From Siphonodentalium dalli (Eukaryota > Mollusca > Scaphopoda > Gadilida > Siphonodentaliidae), in NCBI GenBank assembly GCA_032622095.1, contig CP136065.1:51643949-51707948 (forward strand): a DNA stretch of 64,000 bases. The letters run 5' to 3'. The position numbers and the translations under genes were made by a program. Shown piece by piece: positions 24,796 to 34,884 of this stretch. A model generated the notes under the pieces. The model saw nothing but the letters and a program-made list of their open reading frames with translations. It did no database searches and had not been told where the DNA came from. The first letter of the stretch is position 1. Every line of letters begins with the position of its first letter.

Positions 24796-25215
24796 GATCA
24801 AAATATACTCGCGCAAATAATCGACCTATAATGTGAAATAGGTACATAATATGATTATTTGATTCTGAAACAAGCAGGTAATGGACTCATCGGTATTATT
24901 TCGTTTCATGGCGCGGACCACAGTGAAAACACATGTTAAGGATCGTACAGCTGGAATGTCGTGAGTTGGGTTTTTTGTGTCATTGTCCGCACATAATCTG
25001 CTTAGAAGCGCCTATATTATGAGTCGATAATGTGACTAAATCGTCTCATTTTCAGCACATTATCGACGATAAAGCAGATTATGTGCCTAAAACAAGTCAT
25101 ATTATAAGCAGATAATATGCGGGTTTTCGGGAAAACAGGCTGTCTAAGTAGATAATCTACCTAAATCAAGTTATATTATAAGCAGATAATGTACAGATTT
25201 TCGGGAGAATAGTCT
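24796..25215. mobile_element. MITE family C copy
   Basis: Starts near gcgcaaataatcgacctata and ends gtacagattttcgggagaat. It is collinear with the 19.7-kb copy. Its last 150 bp contain two nearly identical blocks, caagt(c/t)atattataagcagat, so the end has been duplicated internally. Confidence 0.75.
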
Positions 25216-25477
25216 ACCATTGCAATACGCCACCCGTTGTAATAGAGAGGTCGAAAAACTAAGTTACGACAACGTTTAGGGTACTACGTCATCAAAATAT
25301 GCGCACGTTCTAACTGTTGCCGTGGTGACCTGACCTGCCTTGGTTTGTACAAACACCTTCATTTAAATATACACAGATCCTCAACCAATTAGTTTTGTCT
25401 TATCATTCAGCCATCACTTATCAAGCCTAGGACAACTATCCGCAATTGTTCTGTTGAATAAGACTAGTGTGTGCGTT

Positions 25478-25860
25478 GTGCTTAAAGTGATGTGAAACAC
25501 TCCGGTATGGTGATCAAATAGAAATGGAGAATAATCTTGCTCGGAATAGTAATTTTTTTTACAAATATTATATCCATATTGACAACACACACCGTCATTC
25601 TTATATATCAATTAAATGCAGTGACTCTCGGCGACGAAATTGTTTTCGTTTGTTTATCGCCGATAGTTGCGTCCCGAATCTAGAAGTAAATAATTACAAT
25701 TGGGCGTATTTGAGACAATGTTTTCTATGGAGTGATACGGTCGATTTGTTTGAGATTTTCGCCATTGTTAATAGAATGGCACATTCCTCCAGTTGGCATA
25801 GTGCCTGAGTACAAACTGATCTGTGTCATGCACCCGAACAAGTGCATAATATGTCTTTAA
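25478..25860. repeat. Dispersed repeat G, copy 1
   Basis: About 370 bp, from gtgatgtgaaacactccggt to cataatatgtctttaa, is collinear with 55027-55390 at high similarity with many small indels. No protein is evident. The 94-codon frame 25524-25808 is not preserved in the other copy. The right end coincides with the TTAA of a family-A MITE. Confidence 0.8.
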
Positions 25861-26201
25861 CCCTTTACCCAACAGAACGGCCCTTTGCCAATGCATTCTC
25901 TTATATATGCGAGTCGACCATAGGTCGCCTCGCATATATAAGAGAATGCATTGGCTTAACAAATTAAGATTTTTTTTAGGCCAATGCATTCTCTTATATA
26001 TGCGAGGCGACCTATGGTCGACTCGCATATATAAGAGAATGCATTGGCACATGGCATAACTGTAACCATCACAATGTGGTCAATGAGCCGGTTCCAATGA
26101 TATCCATATTTGATTGGTTTTATTGAGACAGACCCAAGATATTTTAGGCTGTTGAAGCTTTATTTAGCCGGTTTTGGCCGGTTTGTTGGGTAAAGGGTTA
26201 A
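25857..26201. mobile_element. TTAA-flanked piggyBac-type MITE (family A, copy 2)
   Basis: The body 25861-26197 begins CCCTTTACCCAACA and ends TGTTGGGTAAAGGG, with TTAA on both sides. It contains two consecutive near-perfect palindromes (25889-25954 and 25979-26047). Each is a 26-bp stem plus a loop (tcgaccataggtcg) that is itself palindromic. Apart from these, the interior matches copy 1 in inverse order (gtaaccatcacaatgtggt). Confidence 0.88.
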
Positions 26202-27106
26202 TCTGGTAGATCGGACAAAGCGATCACTGAGCATTACTAGCCATACGTTACCGTGTTCAATAATCCTACTCGTTGTCGCCATATTACGAAACGAATTTCT
26301 GACCCTACACGAAATTTACGACGGCGAATAGCAATAGAATAGGGAGTGTACTGGATCCGTGATTTTGCGAAACCTGTCTAATTGCTGTATAGTATTATAT
26401 ACCAGATGACCCTCTCGTGTGGTTCAGGGACAATTCAATCTGCTGGCAAAGCGAAATGATTAGAGAGAGATTAGTTCTGGAAAAATATCGACGACCGGGA
26501 AATACAATAAGACTAGCTTGCGGTTTTCTCGCGTAGCCTTCTTTGAGGGAACGCTACAGACAGATCCAGTTTAATTCACGTCCGGTTCACAGTCTTGATA
26601 TTCTGTTAGCTAAATGACGCCAGGCGCATTGACGGTGGAATCGCTGTATCGGGTATCGATTGCATACTGGCCCCACTGGCGACAAAGTTACGTTTGGATA
26701 ACAAAACAATGTATGTTTTTGAGAAGGTCGCGTCAGTGGCAACCGATTGATCATATACTAGGGCCGGGGGCGCTTCCCTGGACCAAGTAATTACCATGCA
26801 TTGGTAATTCGTGTCGGTTGTGGGGGTGGCGTAGGCGTGGTGGGTTCAGGGTAGTGTTCGACACATGTATTTGCTTGAACTTCCAAAATAGAATATTCGC
26901 CGGATGGTGTGAGCGAACACTCGTAAAGTTTATCACATATATTTAATTATAAGCTGTGAATTCACCGGATACTGTAAAACAGCTGGTCATTGATTAAGTG
27001 GCTATTACTTAGGTTATACAATGTGCGACGAGATACCTAAGCCCAGTCGGTCGGAGACTTCCCTTAAACCATTGCTACTTAGCAACTAATATATTCAACA
27101 CATTTC
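26202..27106. other. No recognisable feature
   Basis: Mixed-composition sequence. Minus frames at 26606-26797 and 26751-26936 have no recognised domain and are probably chance. Confidence 0.4.
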
Positions 27107-27123
27107 TCTAGGAATTTATGAGG

Positions 27124-27392
27124 GGCATCGGTGGCTCAGTCGATTAGGGGTACAATTCCAAGCCTTCCAGCACTGGCGGTGAAGGTTCAAATCCATGTTT
27201 CCATCGTAGACTTTGTAACTCGAAATCGTTATCTGGTGGAGTTGCCAGTTACTCTTCGATGGCTTGCCGCAAATGGTTTTTCAACCATTGAAATCACTGT
27301 TAGATTAGCCGCAAGTTCGCGGATATCCTCCACCACCAAAACTGGCAATCCTTATCTGTTGAAAGCGACATTAAACCCCAAGCAATCAATCT
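27124..27392 (+). mobile_element. tRNA-derived SINE
   Basis: The 5' part resembles a tRNA gene with box A tggctcagtcg at 27132-27142 and box B ggttcaaatcc at 27184-27194, the internal RNA polymerase III promoter of tRNA SINEs. The 3' tail reads gcgacattaaacccc and then aagcaatcaatc. The octamer tctaggaa occurs just upstream (27107-27114) and directly at the 3' end (27390-27397), a likely target-site duplication. The overlapping 87-codon frame is not coding. The tail resembles the 3' ends of the ORF1-only LINE family at 33.5, 52.8 and 55.6 kb. Confidence 0.8.
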
Positions 27393-27397
27393 AGGAA

Positions 27398-28161
<764 letters not shown>

Positions 28162-28190
28162 GAGCTTCGTGAAATTTTGCGAAAACTCTG

Positions 28191-28350
28191 TGCCAATACA
28201 TTCTCTTATATATGCGAGTCTCCAATAGAGAGCCTCGCATATATAAGAGAATCCATTGGCCTACCAATATATACCTTGTCAGCCGGTGTATTCTCCAATA
28301 TATTCGAGGTTCCGTATCGGAGACTCGCATATATTAGAGAATGCACTGGC
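28191..28350. repeat. Remnant of MITE-A hairpin core
   Basis: Two degenerate inverted pairs of the family-A stem motif (attctcttatatatgcgag and its complement) lie here with loops different from those of the full MITEs. The CCCTTTACCCAACA termini are absent. A gggttaa at about 28393 could be a worn right end. The second pair has diverged (attctccaatatattcgag). Confidence 0.7.
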
Positions 28351-28411
28351 AGCGTCTTTAATGCTACACCAGAGCAGATCCCGTCATGGAAGGGTTAAAA
28401 ATATACTCAAA

Positions 28412-28890
28412 GCACGGTGGGGAATCACGTGGTTTCGATGTTGGTGAATACCACGCATGCTTCAAAATGTGCAAACGCACAAAAACATATGGGGAACTGA
28501 CACACAACATAGGATTTTGACTGTTACGAGCATATTCTAGTTTATTTTTAAAACAAGTTGATACCTTATCTTTTCTATAACATTCTGACCAAAGTTGCCA
28601 GTGGGAGGTTGGTGCAATACACCAGTCCATCCATCCAGGAGAATCATTCGACTGACAACTTTGGTCAGAATGTTGGAGCAAACAGCTGAGTTTGGACACA
28701 ATTTCCACAAATGAGGTATCAGCTTGTTTGAAAAATAGTATAGCATATGCTCGTAGCTGCGAAAATACAATGTAATATATCATCATATTTTATTACCCTT
28801 TTCCTCGTTTCTGTCGCGGTTGCTAACACCTTGGCAATTTTGAATGCGTGGTACTCATCAACTCGTAAACCACGTGATTCCTCGCCGTGC
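28412..28890. mobile_element. Foldback element with ~55-bp outer arms
   Basis: Left gaatcacgtggtttcgatg and taccacgcatgcttcaaaat pair with right attttgaatgcgtggta and aaaccacgtgattc. Inner inverted pairs are also present: attctgaccaaagttg near 28584 with caactttggtcagaat near 28657, and acgagcatat with atatgctcgt. The nested palindrome makes the 140-codon minus frame (28364-28786) a structural by-product. Confidence 0.8.
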
Positions 28891-28922
28891 AAAGGAGGGT
28901 AACCCGATGAGTGTGTCAGTCG

Positions 28923-29424
28923 TTAAAGGCACGTGAGGCCTTAGTTGTCGAAAATATTCATATTTGTTCCAATCACCGTAAACAGAAAAACATTAAAATG
29001 CATACAGTTTCGTTCATATATACCATGACTATCGCGTAAACAGCATGTTATCATAAAGACCTACTATATTTTACCTAAGCAAGAGCCTGATTGTGTTACA
29101 GAAGACAGCACAATGCTACTGGCTAATCACACAAATATGGCATAAACGCTCTTTATTTGTTCCATATCAGGAATTCACCAACAAAGAACGCTCTTTATGT
29201 TTACCATCATAATATAAACAAACACCATAAAAGTAACTTTTTATGCTTTTGTTTACATAACAATGGTCAAACAAATGACAATAACATACTGTTTATGCGA
29301 TATTTCGTATTTGTATACGGACAAAGTCTGTCTACATTTTGATGTTCTTTCTGTTTGTGGCGGTTTTTGACGGGTGGAAATATTTTTACAGGATACCCAC
29401 CGCCAAGGCCAACCGTACCTTTAA
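28923..29424. mobile_element. MITE family B, copy 2 (inverted)
   Basis: It starts TTAAaggcacgtgaggcctt and ends ccgccaaggccaaccgtacc-TTTAA, a TTAA-flanked inverted-repeat pair. The body has the family blocks aacgctctttat and aacatactgtttatgcg and is the reverse complement of the copies at 30.6 and 62.4 kb. Confidence 0.85.
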
Positions 29425-29447
29425 CCCGGGGCAGATGGTTTCTACCT

Positions 29448-29545
29448 CAGCGGCACGCAGTGTGGTGATTTTAACTCTCTATTCGGCCATTACCTTCAGC
29501 GGCACGCAGTGTAGTGATTTTAACTATCTATGCGGTCATTCCTCC
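29448..29545. repeat. 49-bp tandem duplication
   Basis: cagcggcacgcagtgt begins at 29448 and again at 29497; the units differ at a few bases. A (TA) run follows at 29581-29606. Confidence 0.9.
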
Positions 29546-29606
29546 GCCAGCGTCTTGATATTCCGATCGGCTGAAATGGCGATATATATATATATATATA
29601 TATATA

Positions 29607-30647
29607 TGGGCCACCAAATCCTCTTTTGTCGCGTTATATGCAGGGGCATGGCTAGTGTCTCACCAGCCCCGCCCTAACGTCGGTTAAAATATTCAACATG
29701 CAGTTGAATGTTTCATTCCAGAAAAAATCATGACAAATATAAGTTAAAATGGTTGATTTTTAAACCAATATTTAGCATAAATTTTTTTTAGACTGAAATA
29801 ACATAAGATGAAAAATGGATCCCTTTGTTCTACAGATAAAGCGATCGTTGTTAATTTTATATTGCTAACTTTTGGTGAAATATGTCGATTTGATAGAGCA
29901 AGACTCGATTAGTTTTCAAATTATATTCCGAAGTGACCATATTGAACTGTCTCAACCATATGTTGCTATTCAAGACGGTGCAAATATAATTCTGTCTCCA
30001 AGAGAATTAAAAAAATTTAGGGATACCCCAACAAAGATCTTCTAGTCACGGCCCTGGGAGGCGGTGCAATTGTACTTAAGCAGAAGCCGCGTAATGTGGC
30101 ATTTAATTATCCGATTAAACACCCCTAAATTACTATTTCTTTGGCTTCGGGAATAACAAATATTTGATTCGAGTCGAGGAACCCACTCATCAAAGCTCAG
30201 ATATCGATTTTGAAATTTGTTATTTCTCGAGATGTGTAATTTTTTATAGCCTGGAAAAAAGTCGTCAAACCATCGGTCAAATTGCTGATGAAAATGGATA
30301 ACTCTAAAATCAAGTGGTAATACAGACAAATTTCGTCACAATCAAGTGATAATACGGCAAAATTTCGTTGAACATGTTGATAAATAACACGTTTTGGGAT
30401 ATTTTATACCATAGTTGACAGTGGTTAGCATTATTTTATTGTAATAAATCGATTCTGATAACTAAAGCGTATTTTGAAGAAATCGTTTTGTTGTAACTTG
30501 ATAATTTAGGGACTGTCTGATCGGATTGAGAACCTTTAACCGTTGAGTTCGGAATCCTGGCCACCATAGGCCTCAGTGCAAACGATTTAGTGTACACTGT
30601 TTAAAATCTAACGCTCATATCCCGAGTTTTCTTTATAACTAAACGAT
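29607..30647. other. No recognisable feature
   Basis: AT-rich; the 95-codon minus frame at 30042-30329 has no recognised domain. Confidence 0.4.
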
Positions 30648-31139
30648 TATAGGTACGGTTGGCCTTGGCGGTGGGTATCCTGTGAAAATATTTCCACCCG
30701 TCAAAAACCGCCACAAACAGAAAGAACATCAAAATGTAGACAGACTTTGTCCGTATATAAATAAGAAATATCGCATAAACAGTATGTTATTCTCATATGT
30801 TTAACCATTGTTATGTAAACAAAAGCATAAAAAGTTACTTTTCTGGTGTTTGTTTATATTATGATGGTAAACATACAGAGCGTTCTTTGTTGGTGAATTC
30901 CTGATATGGAACTAATAAAGAGCGTTTATGCCATTCGTGTGTGATTAGCCAGTAGCATTGTGCTGTCCTCTGTAACCCAATCAGGCTCTTGCTTAGGTAA
31001 AATATAAGTATTTCTGATAACACGCTGTTTACGCGATGGTCATGGTATATATGAACGAAACTGTTTTAATGTTTTTCTGTTTACGGTGTTTGGAACAGAT
31101 ATGAATATTTTCGACAATTAAGGCCTCATGTGCCTTTAA
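30648..31139. mobile_element. MITE family B, copy 3
   Basis: It runs from taggtacggttggccttggc to aggcctcatgtgcctttaa. The right TTAA is intact; the left end is worn (attatagg). Body blocks are as in the other family-B copies. Confidence 0.82.
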
Positions 31140-31598
31140 CATTTGCGGTAAATTTTTATGAAGAAAAAAATCATATCCGACAGGCATAGCAATATTTAGC
31201 CTTTATATCTTGTGTTTTCGTAACTAGTGTCAGAACCGCACTAAATGATGTAATTTTTCAGACCACACCAAAAAATTCAAACCACTACAAAGGGATAATT
31301 CCAGCGACAATGGCTATCTAACTTTGATGGGAATGTATATGGAAGGTGTGTAATGTATTTTCTATGCTAAAAAACCACATGAGGCTATTTTTACCAATCA
31401 TTCAGATCCCAGTGTCTTATTTTAATTTATCACATGATTAGCACTATTTTCCGATTTAATATTCGAGCGTAATAGACACGTGTAATATCGTCGCGTGCAA
31501 CGACGTCAAGCTGCTCTTTGGGACAATGATCGCTCGCTGCAGTTAATTGTTGTTTTCGATAAAAAAAATTGCGATTATATGATCATGTGATAACAAGT
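31140..31598. other. No recognisable feature
   Basis: No frame or repeat match seen. Confidence 0.4.
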
Positions 31599-31739
31599 AT
31601 CTCAAACTCGTTCTATTTTATACGTAATTTATCAACCTCGTCCACTAAATTCTATTTGAGCCTCGGTAAAACTCGGCTCAAATCGAATTTAGTGAACTCG
31701 GTTGATAAATTCCGTATAAAATAGTAACTCGTTTGAGAT
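31599..31739. repeat. Hairpin (foldback) element with phased ACTCG motifs, copy 2
   Basis: The left arm starts tatctcaaactcgttctatt and the right arm ends agtaactcgtttgagat. About 68 bp pair with few mismatches around a 3-4-base loop. The right arm contains actcg three times at spacings of about 25 and 31 bases and is followed by cctctat, exactly as in the 18.6-kb hairpin. The sequence between motifs differs between the two. Confidence 0.85.
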
Positions 31740-32384
31740 CCTCTATCTCTCCTATAATTTCTCTCACGTCCGTTGGAGGTCGCGCCGAGCCATATGTACA
31801 CCAGTGTAACCTTTTGAGTACGGCTCATTCAGTCGTAATTAAAATGGAGACGATACAATCCGCGTAGGAGCATGATATAATATAATCGGATGTCGTTTAT
31901 GGAACACCAATGACGTATTATCCGGACTTTATTGAATAATTCGATCAGCGGCGCATGGTCGCGAAATAATTATCACGTGTCTAATCCGTTAGTCAGTTGC
32001 AATCTCACATAACTGTCACAATTATGGGACACTAATTTGAGACAAAACATACGTAGATCTCGTAAATTTTGAACTATAACCGATTCTCTTTGAGTGCGTT
32101 ATTGTGTGATACACCCAGATGGTCACGCGTTTTTCTGTGGGCTGATCCGTATATGGGTCAACACAATAGACTGAGTTTTTCACGAGGTCACACAATCAGT
32201 GCGTTCTCAGCCATATTTAGATCCAACGACGTTGCACTTCGTCCACAATTCAATTATTTTATAAGCTGTCAATTCACGAAATACTGTAAATTATAGATGT
32301 ACGTCGATACTCTTTATCAGTGTCGGTCACTCTTCCAGAAAGTACAGGTGTGCGAACTAGAGATGTAAGCATTGTTGATATCTA
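31740..32384. other. No recognisable feature
   Basis: No frame, repeat or family match beyond short chance frames. Confidence 0.4.
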
Positions 32385-32913
32385 TTAAAGATACGGGCGG
32401 CGTTGGCGGTGGGTATGCTGTTAAAATATTCACCTCAGTCAAAAACCGCCATAAACAGAAATAATAGTAAAATATAGACATACCTTGTTCTTATACCAAT
32501 CAGAAATATGGCATAAACAGTATGTTATTGTCAAATGTTTTTCCTTTGTTATGTAAACAAAAGCAAAAAACGTTACAGAACCTGGCTTTTTATTTAGATC
32601 CGGATATGGTAAACATAAAGAGCGTTGCTTGTTACTGTTTTCCTGATATGGAATTAATAAAGAGCGTTTATATCATTTGTGTGTGATTAACCAATAGAAT
32701 TGAGCTGTGTTATGTAAACAGAAGCAAAACTTCTGTAACACGAGCAGGCTCTCTTGTTTACGTACAGCATCGTACGTCTTGACGACAATATACTATTTAC
32801 GCGCTGATTATGTTTGGCATATGAACAAAACTATATATTTTAATATTCCTTCTGTTGATGGCGATTTGAACAAATATGAATATTTCTGCAACGAACGCCG
32901 CCCGTCCCTTTAA
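32385..32913. mobile_element. MITE family B, copy 4 (CGGGCGGCG subfamily)
   Basis: TTAAagatacgggcggcgtt at the left mirrors aacgccgcccgtccctTTAA at the right, perfect inverted repeats apart from two positions. The body is nearly identical to the 16.7-kb copy. Confidence 0.88.
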
Positions 32914-33540
32914 TCGAAACAGGCGTTATATCTTGAATAACCTCTATAGTGTTTGAGGACACGTTAGCCGATAGCTAAGATGTAGCCTATCCATCCTACA
33001 CACAGCTCTTAAACCTTTCTATACTAAATCATATTGAGGAGTAGTTATCCCATAGGACCATTGGTCGTTGAACTTATTATCCAACCATTTCAATCAATAA
33101 ATATGACAACTTCTCTACTTTTATTCATATCTGTTGTCCGCTTATATTACATGTAAAATCATGCAAATCAACAATAGGCCATTCCACTGTACACGCTTTA
33201 ACTGACAATTGAGAATAGCAAGGGTTAAACATTATGTGTTTCGTATGGTATCTGTCAAATATAATTCGTATTCTAAGATTGTGGGTTTCAGATTTTACTA
33301 TCGAGTAAAGCCCGTTAAAACTGTGGCATAAGAGATTCCGCTTCTAGCGATTGTATGGTGTGTGACTAACGTCAGACCACGCGACTCAAAACACGTTCGT
33401 TTATAAGCAACTGGCGTGTTGAATGTTGACTCGGTTTGAAGTGCAGCTGGAATCACACAGACAGACTCGGAGACCCCACCACAGACCGATGAGGACTACA
33501 CCTTCACCACACCAAAGAATCAAATATACCAAGAGCCAGA
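32914..33540. other. No recognisable feature
   Basis: Moderately AT-rich, no match to the families defined here. Confidence 0.4.
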
Positions 33541-34880
33541 TTAATTGAGGGTGTAACGTCGTTTTAATCGCTATATATATAGGCCATATCAAAACCAAGA
33601 ACAGAATCGGGTATCAAATGAGATTGTAGCGAGGCAACAGTGTATATAAATCAGATAGTGGATTAGATGAGCTATGTATAAATAAAAGCATCCAAGAGGA
33701 TATGTTTCCGCTTGTAGTCAGGAATACAAACTCTATGACCGAATTCAAATCTGTGTTAAAGAGTGAATTATTCTGTGCTCACTATGGGGAAGTTATCTCA
33801 AGTGTTGTTAAATGATTTTTATGTAAGTGTTAATCTTATGTCATCAGCTCTTGTGTATATGTCTATGATGTGTGTAGATGTATCACGTGTGATAAGAGGG
33901 CAAGGTACCATTAGGAATGTAAGAACTCTGGGCCATCTGGGATAAAGCGCTATATAAATATTATTTATTATTATTAATATAAATTCAGGAACAATAAAAC
34001 ATAATTAATAGCAAATAAATAACATTAAATTACCAAGGCTGCACATCCGAAATATCTTAAATAGCTTCTAACATCAGAATTTGCATTGACAAGATATTTA
34101 TTATATTTTATATAGTTGATTAATCGTTCGTGAACATTTATCAATGCGTCAAGCTGACGGTCGGGTGGGTGAGACCGAATGTCATCTTTCACCCAACCCA
34201 CAGCTTCAATCCAAAAATACTGTTTTGTGTATTTTAGCGGTAATCATTTCTCATCAAGAATCTGGTAAACACATTGACAGTTCCAATGTGAATCTCTCTT
34301 TCTGAGAGTCTAAACGATTTAGTGATTTTGGCGATTTTTGTTTTAAAGCAACAACGTGAATATGATGTGTTGTAGTAACCGGATCGATTTGAGTGGAATG
34401 TTTTGGAACTGTTGCAACTTCGGTATATGTTTTCATGGCCTATGACACACGGTCAGGAACTTAGACATTTTTTGGGGGGTTTTGTGAAATCCTATGGTCA
34501 TGCCCATAATCACAGCATGCACGTTTGTTTGCTTTTACAATGCTCCTGATCATGGCCATACCCCTGACAGTTAAACATGGTAATTGATTTGGAACATAAG
34601 TACTTAAATCTACCTTCATGTACCCAACCATCAGACCTCAGCAGCAGTGTTACTTAGCGAGTTATCATTCTTACGTGTTTGAGTTGCCATATGAAAATCA
34701 ACTAATTGACAACTAGCCCAACAGCCGCCTCGGACTACCCTTCGAATTATGGTCAGGCCAAAGACAGATACGTAGCTGCAGCGGTGGCCCGTTTAGCCAC
34801 TGCATATGGTAGCCTCCCGGTACCTCAAAGGTGAGACAGGCGTTGACATTACAATATTGAAACATTTAACAATCATGAAC
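33541..34880 (-). mobile_element. ORF1-only LINE family, copy 1
   Basis: The minus-strand 3' end is at 33541 (gagggtgtaacgtcgtttta, the shared tail). Then come the common 3' block gtagcgaggcaacagtgtat, the ORF1 C-terminal coding part near 34140-34330 (LDSQKERFTLELS) and the first zinc-knuckle region near 34500-34600. It then jumps to 5'-leader sequence at about 34640 (caactagcccaacagccgcc), so the ORF1 N-terminal part is deleted. No RT sequence lies between ORF1 and the tail. An unrelated LINE tail is inserted at about 33733-33988. Confidence 0.7.
33733..33988 (+). mobile_element. 5'-truncated CR1/L2-like LINE tail inserted in the ORF1-only copy
   Basis: The sequence breaks the family block gtcaggaata...aattcaggaac that is continuous in copies 2 and 5. 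It starts with a coding remnant (MTEFKSVLKSELF) similar to CR1/L2 ORF2 C-termini. It ends gataaagcgctatataaata followed by (tta)n, a common 3' end of L2-like LINEs. Confidence 0.65.
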
Positions 34881-34884
34881 CAGG

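Noticed and set aside
25768-26052. 94-codon minus frame with repeated CILLYMRxxxxxxRIYKRMHW
   Set aside because: This is a translation of the MITE-A palindromes; the repeats are DNA-level.
27124-27200. Functional tRNA gene
   Set aside because: Box A and box B are present, but the flanks do not form a proper acceptor stem. A SINE body and LINE-like tail follow, with target duplications, so it is a SINE head.
28364-28786. 140-codon minus frame
   Set aside because: It runs through a nested palindrome and half of it is explained by the inverted arms. No domain is recognised.
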